A DNA stretch of 50,842 nt, from positions 1 through 50,842 of the forward strand of contig NZ_JACBYP010000055.1 in assembly GCF_018982965.1 (NCBI RefSeq), in the 5' to 3' direction. This document shows, in pieces, positions 26,022 to 34,618 of the stretch. This DNA comes from Streptomyces mayonensis. Its GTDB lineage: Bacteria; Actinomycetota; Actinomycetes; Streptomycetales; Streptomycetaceae. Within the stretch, counting starts at the first letter, position 1. Each line of letters begins with the position of its first letter. The notes under the pieces were generated by a model, which was not told where the DNA came from, ran no database searches, and was given only the letters and a program-made list of their open reading frames with translations. The position numbers and the translations under genes were made by a program.

Positions 26022-26875
26022 GCACCGCCACCGACACGGCGCCGGTCACGGCGTCCGCCAACCCCGTGAGCCAGTCCATACGCGACTCGCTGGTCATCGC
26101 CCGCAGGAATCTGATCCGGATGACCAGGATTCCGGAGATGGTCCTGTTCGGGATCATCCAGCCGGTGATGTTCGTCGTCCTCTTCACCTACGTCTTCGGC
26201 GGCTCGATGAAGATCGGGAACACCACCGACGCAGGTGTCTACAAGGACTTCCTGATGGCCGGCATCTTCGCGCAGACCGTCACCTTCGCCACCGCGGGGT
26301 CGGCGGCCGGTATCGCCGACGACATGCAGAAGGGTTTGGTCGACCGCTTCCGTTCCCTGCCGATGGCCCGCGGCGCGGTGCTGACGGGGCGGACCGTCGC
26401 CGATCTCGTCCAGACATGCATCACGGTGCTCGTCCTTGCGGTCGTCGCGCTGCTCGTGGGCTGGCGCACCGGGTCGGCGGAGCCGACCAACGCCGCGAAG
26501 ATCCTGGGCGCCTTCGCCCTGCTCCTCCTGCTCGGCTACGCGTTCACCTGGATCGGAGCGCTGATCGGCCTGTCCGTGCGCACCCCGGAGGCGGCGACCT
26601 CCGGAGGGATCATCTGGCTGTTCCCGGTGACATTCGTTTCGAACGCCTTCGTGGACTCCAGCCAGATGACGCCCTGGCTGCGGCACATAGCCGAGTGGAA
26701 CCCCTTCAGCGCCACCGTGCAGGCGACACGCGAACTGTTCGGCAACCCGGGAGTCGTCCAGTCCGACGCCTGGCCCATGCAGCACCCGGTGTGGGCCTCA
26801 CTGATCTGGTCCGTCCTGATCATCGCGGTCTTCCGGAGCCTCGCTGTGCGCAAGTACCGCTCGGCCTCCGCCTGA
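26018..26875 (+). CDS. DrrB-type ABC transporter permease
   Basis: Membrane subunit partnering the preceding ATPase. The 285-residue protein has an N-terminal cytosolic part (SIRDSLVIARRNLIRMTRIPEM) and about six transmembrane helices, in the ABC-2 type arrangement, including VLFGIIQPVMFVVLFTYVFGG and WLFPVTFVSNAFVDSSQMTPWL, the conserved ABC-2 stretch. GTG start overlapping the ATPase TGA by 4 bases, so the two are translationally coupled. A strong hairpin follows. The substrate is unknown; the family exports lipophilic drugs and lipids. Confidence 0.92.
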   Translation: MSTATDTAPVTASANPVSQSIRDSLVIARRNLIRMTRIPEMVLFGIIQPVMFVVLFTYVFGGSMKIGNTTDAGVYKDFLMAGIFAQTVTFATAGSAAGIADDMQKGLVDRFRSLPMARGAVLTGRTVADLVQTCITVLVLAVVALLVGWRTGSAEPTNAAKILGAFALLLLLGYAFTWIGALIGLSVRTPEAATSGGIIWLFPVTFVSNAFVDSSQMTPWLRHIAEWNPFSATVQATRELFGNPGVVQSDAWPMQHPVWASLIWSVLIIAVFRSLAVRKYRSASA

Positions 26876-26889
26876 CGGCGAGACGGCGA

Positions 26890-26924
26890 CGAGCCCCCGG
26901 CGTCACGGGGACGCCGAGGGCTCG
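26890..26924. terminator. Bidirectional terminator between exporter and greA
   Basis: CGAGCCCCCGGCGT (26890-26903) and ACGCCGAGGGCTCG (26911-26924) pair at 13 of 14 positions with a CACGGGG loop. It lies between the convergent exporter operon and greA. Confidence 0.8.
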
Positions 26925-26948
26925 ACCGGGGCAGAGCGCCGGGCCGGG

Positions 26949-27446
26949 TCAGCCGTCGTAGGGCTCGGCCTTGAGGATCTTCACCGACGCCGGCTTGCCG
27001 TTGGGCAGCTCGTACTGGGCGTCCTCGCCGACCTTGTGGCCGATGACGCCCGAGCCCAGCGGGGACTGCGGCGAGTAGGTCTCGATCTCCGAGCTCGCGT
27101 ACTCGCGGGAGGCGAGCAGGAAGGTCAGCGTGTCGTCCTCGTCACCGTCGAAGGCGATCGTGACCACCATGCCGGGGGCCACCGCACCGTCGGCGGCCGG
27201 GGCCTCGCCCACCTTGGCGCTCTCGAGCAGCTGGGTCAGCTGGCGCACACGGAGCTCCTGCTTGCCCTGCTCCTCCTTCGCCGCGTGGTACCCGCCGTTC
27301 TCACGGAGGTCACCCTCCTCGCGGGCGGCGGCGATCTTGGCAGAGATCTCGGTGCGCGCAGGACCAGTAAGGTATGCAAGCTCCTCCTTGAGCTTGTTGT
27401 ACGCCTCCTGGGTCAGCCAGGTGACGTTCTCGCTGGTCTGGGTCAC
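26949..27446 (-). CDS. greA: Transcription elongation factor GreA
   Basis: Enters the secondary channel of stalled RNA polymerase and stimulates cleavage of backtracked RNA. Of 165 residues, an N-terminal antiparallel coiled coil (about 1-80) carries the acidic tip (EEGDLRENGGYHAAKE) with the catalytic Asp/Glu pair, followed by a C-terminal FKBP-like globular domain ending in ASVKILKAEPYDG. GTG start with GAGGAG 6 bases upstream. The leader upstream holds alternating GAAGG/CCTTC segments. It is probably monocistronic. Confidence 0.95.
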   Translation of the reverse strand: MTQTSENVTWLTQEAYNKLKEELAYLTGPARTEISAKIAAAREEGDLRENGGYHAAKEEQGKQELRVRQLTQLLESAKVGEAPAADGAVAPGMVVTIAFDGDEDDTLTFLLASREYASSEIETYSPQSPLGSGVIGHKVGEDAQYELPNGKPASVKILKAEPYDG

Positions 27447-27491
27447 GGGTGCTCCTCGTTGGTACTGGGAATACAAATCAACGCCCTACCC

Positions 27492-27514
27492 AGAAGGATG
27501 TTCCTTCACGGAAG
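27492..27514 (-). promoter_or_regulatory. Alternating hairpin segments in the greA leader
   Basis: GAAGGA-TGT-TCCTTC-ACG-GAAGG: the middle block can pair with either flank, giving two mutually exclusive small hairpins. On the reverse strand it lies about 46-68 bases before the greA start, downstream of a TAGGCT -10-like box (27526-27531, reverse strand). Could be an attenuator. Confidence 0.35.
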
Positions 27515-27626
27515 GGCGAAACCACGAGCCTAACAATTCGGTGGGCAAAGGGGGAGGACATAAGCCACCAGATTCCTGTCACCGCAGGTCAGGCGGCTTG
27601 TATTGGCGCCAGTGGGCCTCGCCGGA

Positions 27627-28034
27627 TCACTCCGGGTGGCAGCCGAGCAGCTCCGCCGTCGTCCCCGCGGCCTTGGTGCGCAGAGTGACCACCTTGTCGA
27701 TGCGGGTGGCGTCCCCGTCGAAGCGGAAGTCGGCCCGGCCCACCTCGTCACCGTCCTCCGCCTGGGAGCGTACGGTGCAGTAGCCGGTGACCCCGGAGTC
27801 CTTGCGGACCTCGAGATGCACCTGTACCGAGTCCTCGGCGAGCTCGAAGCCGATCAGCTCGCCACTGATCTTGTTCTGGCCGACGTAGTGATAGCCGAAC
27901 CAGCCGATCACCGCGAGGAGGACGGCACCGAGCACGGCGCCGACGACCTTGAGCGTGCGGTCGGCCCGCTCGTCCGAGGAGCGGCCGTAGCGGCCCTCGG
28001 GCGCTTGCGGCGCTCGCGTGCTCGCCGTACGCAT
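27627..28034 (-). CDS. DUF4307 family membrane protein
   Basis: A 135-residue protein with a polar N-terminus containing GRYGRSSDERAD, one transmembrane helix (about 29-50) and an extracytoplasmic beta-rich domain with two cysteines (GYCTVRSQ and LLGCHPE) that could form a disulfide. It matches what I know of DUF4307, an actinobacterial family of unknown function usually next to mca. ATG 28034 with GAGAGGA upstream. It is divergent from mca, 180 bp apart. Confidence 0.85.
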   Translation of the reverse strand: MRTASTRAPQAPEGRYGRSSDERADRTLKVVGAVLGAVLLAVIGWFGYHYVGQNKISGELIGFELAEDSVQVHLEVRKDSGVTGYCTVRSQAEDGDEVGRADFRFDGDATRIDKVVTLRTKAAGTTAELLGCHPE

Positions 28035-28214
28035 GATCGTCCTCTCGGCAGGAGCCGGGCTTCCCGGGTGCCGGAATTATTCCGCTCCCGATTCGGTCAC
28101 TATAGAAGCCTGCCACCCGCCACCCGACCGCCGCCCCTGAACGATGCCCCTCCGGGGCGGCACTATTGGATCGCGCCGACGCATACGGGCGCCGACTGAC
28201 CCGAGGAATGAGTC

Positions 28215-29096
28215 TTGACTGACCAGCTGCGACTGATGGCCGTGCACGCCCACCCCGACGACGAGTCGAGCAAGGGCGCGGCCACCATGGCGAAGTACGT
28301 GTCCGAGGGGGTGGACGTGCTGGTGGTGACCTGCACGGGCGGGGAACGCGGCTCCATCCTCAACCCGAAGCTCCAGGGGGACCCCTACATCGAGGAGCAC
28401 ATCCACGAGGTGCGCAAGAAGGAGATGGACGAGGCCCGGGAGATCCTCGGCGTGCGGCAGGAGTGGCTCGGCTTCGTCGACTCCGGCCTGCCCGAGGGCG
28501 ACCCGCTGCCGCCGCTGCCGGAGGGCTGCTTCGCCCTCGAGGACGTCGACAAGGCGGCCGGCGAGCTGGTGCGCAAGATCCGCTCCTTCCGCCCCCAGGT
28601 GATCACCACCTACGACGAGAACGGCGGGTACCCGCACCCCGACCACATCATGACCCACAAGATCACGATGGTGGCCTTCGAGGGCGCGGCCGACACCGAG
28701 AAGTACCCGGAGGCGGAGTACGGGACGGCGTACCAGCCGTCGAAGGTCTACTACAACCAGGGCTTCAACCGGCCCCGCACCGAGGCGCTGCACAACGCAC
28801 TGCTGGAGCGCGGCCTGGAGTCGCCCTACGCGGACTGGCTCAAGCGCTGGGTGGAGTTCGAGCGCAAGGAGCGCACGCTCACCACGCACGTGCCCTGCGC
28901 GGACTTCTTCGAGATCCGCGACAAGGCGCTGATCGCCCACGCCACGCAGATCGACCCCGACGGGGGCTGGTTCCGGGTGCCGCTGGAGATCCAGAAGGAG
29001 GTCTGGCCCACCGAGGAGTACGAGCTCGCGAAGTCCCTCGTGGAGACCTCCCTCCCCGAGGACGACCTCTTCGCGGGCGTCCGGGACAATGCCTGA
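28215..29096 (+). CDS. mca: Mycothiol S-conjugate amidase
   Basis: Zinc amidase that splits mycothiol-toxin conjugates into a mercapturic acid, which is exported, and GlcN-inositol, which is recycled; central to detoxification in actinomycetes. Of 293 residues, zinc ligands are H13 and D16 in AVHAHPDDESS, with the third histidine in H141-P-D-H144 (YPHPDHIMTH); D15 is the general base. K20 in ESSKGA is typical of Mca rather than MshB. The start is TTG (28215), preceded by GAGGAATGAG; the overlapping ATGAGTCTTGA is out of frame. It overlaps the small membrane protein gene downstream. Confidence 0.95.
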   Translation: MTDQLRLMAVHAHPDDESSKGAATMAKYVSEGVDVLVVTCTGGERGSILNPKLQGDPYIEEHIHEVRKKEMDEAREILGVRQEWLGFVDSGLPEGDPLPPLPEGCFALEDVDKAAGELVRKIRSFRPQVITTYDENGGYPHPDHIMTHKITMVAFEGAADTEKYPEAEYGTAYQPSKVYYNQGFNRPRTEALHNALLERGLESPYADWLKRWVEFERKERTLTTHVPCADFFEIRDKALIAHATQIDPDGGWFRVPLEIQKEVWPTEEYELAKSLVETSLPEDDLFAGVRDNA

Positions 29097-29319
29097 CATG
29101 AGTGGAAGCGCAAGCCTGGCAATGACGCACCTCGTCACTCTCGCCGAGCTGGACGAGGACAAGGTCACCCCCGGTGTCCTCGGGTTCATCGTCTTCGCGG
29201 TGATGGCCCTGGCGGTGTGGGGACTGATGAAGTCGATGAACCGGCACATGGGGAGGGTGGAGTTCAAGGAGGCGGACGCCGACGGCTCCGCCGAGACGGC
29301 GAAGCCGCAGCAGGGATAG
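29089..29319 (+). CDS. Small single-pass membrane protein coupled to mca
   Basis: A 76-residue product if read from ATG 29089, which overlaps the last codons of mca; ATG 29098 (MSGSASLAM) just after the mca stop is equally likely and would remove three residues. It contains one transmembrane helix (VLGFIVFAVMALAVWGLM, about 30-47), followed by a basic KSMNRHMGR and an acidic/alanine tail. The position next to mca is conserved in Streptomyces as I recall, but the function is unknown. Confidence 0.78.
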   Translation: MPDMSGSASLAMTHLVTLAELDEDKVTPGVLGFIVFAVMALAVWGLMKSMNRHMGRVEFKEADADGSAETAKPQQG

Positions 29320-29370
29320 CCGCCCGCGCGGAGTGCGTCGCCGCCGGCCGGGCAGGTGTGCAGCCTCGCA

Positions 29371-29400
29371 CCCGGCGCGGCCGCGTGCCGTCGCGCCGGG
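29371..29400. terminator. Bidirectional terminator between the mca operon and the STAND ATPase gene
   Basis: CCCGGCGCG (29371-29379) and CGCGCCGGG (29392-29400) form a perfect 9-bp stem. It lies 51 bases after one stop and 6 bases from the opposing stop. Confidence 0.7.
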
Positions 29401-29405
29401 CGTCG

Positions 29406-32400
29406 TCATGCCGGTACCGCCACGCCCATGACCTCCCTCGCGTGGCGGTTCGGGACCATGCCCAGGCGCCAGGCCTGCCAGCCCGCCTCCAGCTGCACGC
29501 CGCGTTCCAGGAGCAACCGGTACGCGTCCACGTACTCGTCCAGTTTGGGGTCCCGGGCGCCGTGGCGGGCGCGGGAGAGCTGGCTCAGCTCCTCCTGCGC
29601 CACCGCCGTGCCGATCTCCACACCGCCGGGGGCGGCGTAGGGCAGCAGGGTGCAGCGCAGGAAGCGCGCCCAGTCCTCGCCCCGCCGGTCGCCGTACGCG
29701 GCGAACAGGGCGGCGGCCTCGTCGCACAGGGCCAGCGCCTGCGGCGTACGGGCGTTGCCCGCGTCGACGACCGCCAGCTCCAGGCAGGTCCACCCCTCGC
29801 CGTGTCCCACGCCGATGCGCTGGAAGTCGGCGCGGGCGTCGACGAGCAGCTGGCGGGCGAAGCCCGAATTGCGGAGCGAGCCGGTCTGGGCGGCGCGCTG
29901 GTCGCGGGTGACCCGGGCCGAGTGGTGCCGGGCGCAGGCCAGCCCGTACACGTCCCGCATCCGGGAGAACATCGTGCGGGAGCGTTCCAGCTCGCGCACG
30001 GAGCGGTCCAGGTCTCCCGTCTCCTCCAGCGCCTGGCCGAGGTAGTAGACGGTCCACGCCTCGCCGCGGGCGTCCTCGTTCTCGCGGTGCCGGGCCGTCG
30101 CCCGCCGCAGCTCGTCCACCGCCACCGAGGCGTCGCCGTCCACCAGCCGGGCCCGCGCCAGCTGGGTCAGCGCCCAGGCCTCGCCGCGGGCGTCCTGGGT
30201 GCGGCCGTACAGCTCCAGGGCCGCCCTCAGGTCCGCCTCCGCGCCGGGGACGTCGCCCATCCGCAGGTGCAGCTGGCCGAGCTGGAAGTGGGCCCACGCC
30301 TGGCCGTGCACCGACTCGCCCGCCCGGTGCAGCACCAGTGACTCGGTGAGCAGGTCGAGCGCCTCGGACAGCCGGGCCCGGTCGCGCTGCACCGCCGCCA
30401 GCGCGTGCAGTGTCCACGCCCGGTCCGTGGCCAGCTCCGGCGAGGCCTGGAGGTCCAGCGCCTCCTGCAGCTTCGCCGCCGCCTCGGTCAGGTTGCCCTG
30501 GTGGTGCAACGTGATCCCCAGCGAGCACAGGGCGCGGGCCGCACCGGCGTCGTGATGGGCGTCGCGGTACAGGTCGACCACGGAGGCCAGCGTCGTGCGC
30601 GCCTTGTCCAGCTCGCCGAGCTGCCGGGCGGCGATACCGGTGCGCCACTGCACCGAACGCACCAGGAGCCCCTGGTCCACGGACTGCGCCAGCTCGCTGA
30701 TCTCACCGAGCCGGTACAGGTCGCCGCGCAGCAGGCAGTAGTCGCACAGCGCCCCCAGCAGGTTCAGCACCGTGCCCTGGTCGACGCCCTCCGCGTGTCT
30801 GAGCGCCGCCGTGATGAAGCTCGACTCGTCGTCCAGCCAGCGCAGCGCCTCGTCCAGGGACGTGAAGCCGTACTGCCCGAACTGGTTCGAGCGGGTCGAC
30901 ATGTTGCCGTCGACCAGGCGCAGTACGGAGTCGGCCAGCTCGGCGTAGTTCGCGATGAGCCGTTCCTGCGCGGCCGTGCGGTCGGCGGGCTCCTCCTCGT
31001 CGGCGAGCCGGGCGCGGGCGAAGGCGCGCACCACGTCGTGCAGGCGGTAGCGGCTGCCCCGGACGTGGTCGATCAGACCCGCCCGCGCCAGCGCCGTCAG
31101 CTCCCGGGTCGCCTCCGTCTCGTCCGTGGCGAGGAGCGCGGCGGCGGCAGCGGCGCCCAGCGAGGTGCGGCCCGCCAGCGCCAGCCTGCGCAGCAGCCGC
31201 CGGGCGGGCTCCGGCTGGTCGGTGTAGCGCAGCCACAGCGCCCGCTCGGCCGGTTCCACCGGCCCGTACGCGCCCAGGTCGGTCGCCAGCGCGCGCGGCG
31301 ACCGCGGGCCCAGCGACGAGCCCGCGATCCGCAGCGCCAGCGGCAGCCCGCCGCACAGCTCCCGGATCCGGTCGCCGGACTCGGCGTCGTAGGGACCGTC
31401 GTAGGGGCCCGAGCTGTCCGCGGCGGCGGCCGCCAGCAGCTCCTCCGCGCCCGCCGCGTCCAGCGCCTCGACCGGCAGTTCGTGGACCCGGGCGGGCAGG
31501 TCGGCCGGCAGCCCGAGCGGTTCGCGCGCGGTGACCAGCACCAGGCTGTCCGACCGTTCCGGCAGCAGCGTGCGCACCTGCTCGGCGTCCGCGGCGTCGT
31601 CCAGGACGACGGTGACGGGGACGCCCGTCAGATGCTGGTGGTACAGCTCGCTGAGCCGCTTGACCTGCTGGTCGGCGGAGGAACGCTCCCGGAACAGCAG
31701 TTGCTCGCGCGGCGCCCCGAGCCGGTTCAGCAGGTGCAGCAGCGCGTCCCGGGTGCTCAGCGGCGATCCGCCGCCCTCTCCGGGGCCTGCCGGGGCGGAA
31801 CCGGCCCCCCGCAGATCGACCAGGCACGCCCCGCGGAAGTAGTCCCGCAGCTCGTGGACGGCCCGCACCGCCAGCGTCGTACGGCCGCTGCCGGGTGGCC
31901 CGTGCAGCACCACCACCGTCGGCTTGGTCTCGGTGCTCGCGCGGGCCGCCTGCACCCACTGCCGCAGCTGTGCCATCTCCTGCCGCCGTCCGGCGAACGT
32001 GCCGTCCGCCTCGGGCAGTTGCGCGAACGACTGCTCCAGTGCGCTGCGCCCGCGCGCCGCCGCGCTCTTGTCGGCGCCCCGCAGTTTCGGCCCGGGCTTG
32101 GCGGGCCCGGTGGATGCGGCGAGCATCCGCTGCTGGTCCAGGAACGGGCGGATGCCGCGCACCTCCAGCGCGGTGAGCCACTGCAGCCGCAGCTGCTCGG
32201 GCCCGCCGGGCTGGCTGACGGCACCGGCCCGGTGGTGGGCGGCCGGCACATGGGCCCCGACGACCTTCACCACCGTCGCCGCCGCGCCGATCACCCCGAC
32301 CGCCACCCCGGCACCGACGGCCGTGCCGGTGTCGGTGCCGAGCGCCACGTCGGCCACCACCGCGGCGACCGCCGCCACGGCGGCCACCAGCAGGGGTGTG

Positions 32401-32636
32401 CCGGCGCCCTCGCGGGCGTAGCGCTGGCGGAAGGTGAGCTGACCGGCGGTCGCCTCGTCGAGGGCGTGGGTGTAGGCCTCGTACTCCTCGCCGGCCGTCC
32501 CCGCCATGGCGTCCAGGGACGCGCGGGCCCGGGACAGCAGTACGTTCCCGTCCGTGCGTCCGCCCGAGCGCCGTACCTCCTCCTCCACGGCTCGCCTGAG
32601 CAGCCCCTCGGCCTCCGCCCGATGACTGTCCCGCAT
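29406..32636 (-). CDS. NB-ARC STAND NTPase with TPR repeats
   Basis: A 1076-residue signalling ATPase. Residues 1-75 are helical; 79-130 are two hydrophobic segments (LLVAAVAAVAAVVADVAL and AVGAGVAVGVIGAAA), probably a membrane hairpin. The NB-ARC module (about 215-560) has P-loop GPPGSGRTT (246-254), Walker B VTVVLDDAAD (341-350), a sensor LVLVTARE and the GLPLAL motif. The P-loop lysine is replaced by arginine (R252), which usually weakens ATP hydrolysis. A winged helix (about 560-625) leads to about ten tetratricopeptide repeats (650-1050) sensing a ligand or partner. There is no separate effector domain, so the membrane hairpin or N-terminus may be the output. ATG 32636 has GGAGGGG upstream. 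Confidence 0.88.
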   Translation of the reverse strand: MRDSHRAEAEGLLRRAVEEEVRRSGGRTDGNVLLSRARASLDAMAGTAGEEYEAYTHALDEATAGQLTFRQRYAREGAGTPLLVAAVAAVAAVVADVALGTDTGTAVGAGVAVGVIGAAATVVKVVGAHVPAAHHRAGAVSQPGGPEQLRLQWLTALEVRGIRPFLDQQRMLAASTGPAKPGPKLRGADKSAAARGRSALEQSFAQLPEADGTFAGRRQEMAQLRQWVQAARASTETKPTVVVLHGPPGSGRTTLAVRAVHELRDYFRGACLVDLRGAGSAPAGPGEGGGSPLSTRDALLHLLNRLGAPREQLLFRERSSADQQVKRLSELYHQHLTGVPVTVVLDDAADAEQVRTLLPERSDSLVLVTAREPLGLPADLPARVHELPVEALDAAGAEELLAAAAADSSGPYDGPYDAESGDRIRELCGGLPLALRIAGSSLGPRSPRALATDLGAYGPVEPAERALWLRYTDQPEPARRLLRRLALAGRTSLGAAAAAALLATDETEATRELTALARAGLIDHVRGSRYRLHDVVRAFARARLADEEEPADRTAAQERLIANYAELADSVLRLVDGNMSTRSNQFGQYGFTSLDEALRWLDDESSFITAALRHAEGVDQGTVLNLLGALCDYCLLRGDLYRLGEISELAQSVDQGLLVRSVQWRTGIAARQLGELDKARTTLASVVDLYRDAHHDAGAARALCSLGITLHHQGNLTEAAAKLQEALDLQASPELATDRAWTLHALAAVQRDRARLSEALDLLTESLVLHRAGESVHGQAWAHFQLGQLHLRMGDVPGAEADLRAALELYGRTQDARGEAWALTQLARARLVDGDASVAVDELRRATARHRENEDARGEAWTVYYLGQALEETGDLDRSVRELERSRTMFSRMRDVYGLACARHHSARVTRDQRAAQTGSLRNSGFARQLLVDARADFQRIGVGHGEGWTCLELAVVDAGNARTPQALALCDEAAALFAAYGDRRGEDWARFLRCTLLPYAAPGGVEIGTAVAQEELSQLSRARHGARDPKLDEYVDAYRLLLERGVQLEAGWQAWRLGMVPNRHAREVMGVAVPA

Positions 32637-32968
32637 GTCGCGCCCCCTCCGGCGGCATCGGTGTCGTGCCGGGAGCCCCTGGTGCCGCGTGTGCCCCTGG
32701 TGCCTGTGGGGCCTGTGGGGCCTGTGGTGTGCCCCCGGCATCCCGGTGGCCCCGGACGTCCCAGAGGCCCTCCCGACCCATCCCCGGGTCCTTCCCCGGT
32801 TATGCGTGGGTCAAGTCTCCTGCGCCGGGGAGACCCTGGGGAGGGGGCTGCAGGGGGCGGCGAGACGGGCCGGCAACCGTACGTCCTCGGTACGCCGTCC
32901 CGTCCGTGGCCGGACCTCCGGCGGCGGGTCGGTACCCACCACCGGCCGCGGCCGTCACGGGAGCCTGG
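32637..32968. other. Intergenic region upstream of the STAND gene
   Basis: 332 bases between the P450 stop and the STAND start, both read on the reverse strand. It includes a 9-bp tandem repeat GCCTGTGGG (three copies, 32702-32728) and a TTGACC -35-like box on the reverse strand (32809-32814) without a clear -10. No gene seen. Confidence 0.55.
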
Positions 32969-34177
32969 TCACCACGTCACCGGGAGCTCGTCCACGCTCA
33001 GAATTCCCAACCGCATCCGCAGTTCTTCCAGCGGCACGGCCAGTTTCAGCCCGGGAAGCCGGCGCAGCAGGACCGGAAGCGCGATCTGCAGTTCCAGCCG
33101 CGCCAGATTCTGGCCGAGACATTGGTGTACGCCAAAACCGAAGGCCACGTGGCCGCGGGCGTCACGGCCGAGGTCGAGGTCGTCCGCACCGGCGAACTTG
33201 CCGTCCCGGTTGGCGGAGGGCAGACACATCATCAGACCCTCGTCCTTACGCACCAGATGACCCCCGATCTCGACATCGTCGGTGGCAACCCGTACGGCTG
33301 CTGTCTCTGCAATGGTGATGTACCGCAGGAGTTCCTCGACAGCTCGTGCGACGACCGTCGGGTCGTCGGAGTCGCGGAGTCGGGCCAGCTGGTCGGGATG
33401 CTGCAACAGCACGAGAGTGCTGAGTGCGATCATGCTCGACGTCGTCTCGTGTCCGGCGACGAGCAGCGCCATGGTGCTGACCGCGGCTTCGTCCAGATCC
33501 AGTTCTCCACGAGCGATCAGTACGGCCTGCTGGCCGATCAGGCCGGGTGACGGTGCGGTGAGCCGGTCGGTCAGGAGCCGATGCGTGTATGTGTACAAGG
33601 CGGTGAGTGCGGCCTGCTTTCGATCCGCCGGCAGGCCCTGGTCGAACAAGGTGGCGCTGTGCTCCTCGAAGAACTGATGGTCCTCGTAGGGAACGCCGAG
33701 TATCAGGCAGATCACTTGAGAGGGGATGGGCAGGGCGTAGCCGCGCATCAGATCCGCGGGGTTCCGTCCGCCGGCGAAGGCCGTCAAGGTCCGGTCGACG
33801 ACCGTCTCGATCGCACGACGCATCAGGTTCACGTTCTTCACGGTGAAGGCCGAGGTGAAGACGCGGCGTAACCGTGCGTGGTCAGGGTCGTCCATGCGTG
33901 CGAAGGTGGGCCGGCCGTGTACCGCTACGGGCAGTCGCGGATTGGTGATGTCCGCGCTGATCCGCGGATCGCTCAGCGCGGCTCGCACCTCGTCGTAGCG
34001 GGTGACCAGCCAGGCCGTGTCACCGTGTTGGAGCTGGACCCGGGTCAGCCCGTCCTGCTCTCGCATGCGGACGTACTGGACTGGGGGAAGGTAGGGACAC
34101 CGCGGTACCCGTGCGGCGGGATAGGCAGGCGCGGAACTCGGACCGCCCGGTGCACTCGGATCGGATGTCGTCGTCAC
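32969..34177 (-). CDS. Cytochrome P450 (CYP105-like)
   Basis: Heme monooxygenase of 402 residues, the usual size for soluble bacterial P450s. Landmarks: I-helix oxygen-activation motif AGHETT (241-246), ExxR at E282-R285 (EELLRY), and the heme loop FGFGVHQCLGQNLAR with axial C353. The N-terminus is Pro-rich without a membrane anchor. It takes electrons from a small ferredoxin, whose gene is just upstream in the same direction; no reductase is nearby, so a housekeeping one must serve. GTG 34177 was chosen for its GGAG. Downstream of the ferredoxin and the oxocamphor-hydrolase-like gene, it probably hydroxylates a terpenoid or cyclic ketone. Substrate inferred from context only. Confidence 0.93.
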   Translation of the reverse strand: MTTTSDPSAPGGPSSAPAYPAARVPRCPYLPPVQYVRMREQDGLTRVQLQHGDTAWLVTRYDEVRAALSDPRISADITNPRLPVAVHGRPTFARMDDPDHARLRRVFTSAFTVKNVNLMRRAIETVVDRTLTAFAGGRNPADLMRGYALPIPSQVICLILGVPYEDHQFFEEHSATLFDQGLPADRKQAALTALYTYTHRLLTDRLTAPSPGLIGQQAVLIARGELDLDEAAVSTMALLVAGHETTSSMIALSTLVLLQHPDQLARLRDSDDPTVVARAVEELLRYITIAETAAVRVATDDVEIGGHLVRKDEGLMMCLPSANRDGKFAGADDLDLGRDARGHVAFGFGVHQCLGQNLARLELQIALPVLLRRLPGLKLAVPLEELRMRLGILSVDELPVTW

Positions 34178-34300
34178 GCGGATCTCCTCAACGGGATGAA
34201 ACCGATGCATGCTCGGTGGATTCGGCGCGCGAGCATCAGGAACGCGGCAAGTCCCGCTTCGAGTTCGCCGGTTCCGCCTCTGCTGCTGCCTTGTACGTGC

Positions 34301-34498
34301 TCAGGGAGTCAGATCGATCGCCGCCGCAGGACACAGCGAGACGGCCTCGCGTACGGCGTGCTCGTGGGCGGGTGCCGGTTCCTCCGACAGCAGAACGACC
34401 GTGCCGTCGTCGTCACGTTGGTCGAACATGTCGGGTGCCGTCAGCGCGCACTGTCCGGCGGCAATGCAGGCGGAGACGTCGACCTTGATCTTCATCAT
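34301..34498 (-). CDS. [3Fe-4S] ferredoxin
   Basis: A 65-residue electron carrier of the SoyB/Fdx type serving Streptomyces P450s. Three cysteines bind the cluster: C11 and C17 (CIAAGQCALTAP) and C56 (SLCPAAAI); the position that would hold the fourth ligand of a 4Fe cluster is not cysteine, so a [3Fe-4S] cluster is expected. It starts ATG-ATG (34498 or 34495), with AAAAGGG upstream. It lies 123 bp before the P450 start in the same direction, and is its obvious redox partner. Confidence 0.93.
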   Translation of the reverse strand: MMKIKVDVSACIAAGQCALTAPDMFDQRDDDGTVVLLSEEPAPAHEHAVREAVSLCPAAAIDLTP

Positions 34499-34567
34499 GA
34501 CCCTTTTCGCTCAGGGAGGCCGAGACCGTCGATCGCCTGGGGGCACACGGAAGCCCGCGAGTCCGGC

Positions 34568-34607
34568 CGGGAAGGGGACGGGCATGTCGGGAAGGGGACG
34601 GGCACAC
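34568..34607. repeat. 20-bp direct repeat between hydrolase and ferredoxin genes
   Basis: CGGGAAGGGGACGGGCA at 34568-34584 and 34588-34604, two tandem units of 20 bp, in the 120-bp gap of the operon. Could be an expansion or an mRNA element. Confidence 0.6.
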
Positions 34608-34618
34608 GAGGTTCGGCG

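Noticed and set aside
30405..33260. 951-codon open frame opposite the STAND gene and P450 3' end
   Set aside because: Antisense shadow running through two genes and an intergenic region; no motif, no ribosome-binding site.
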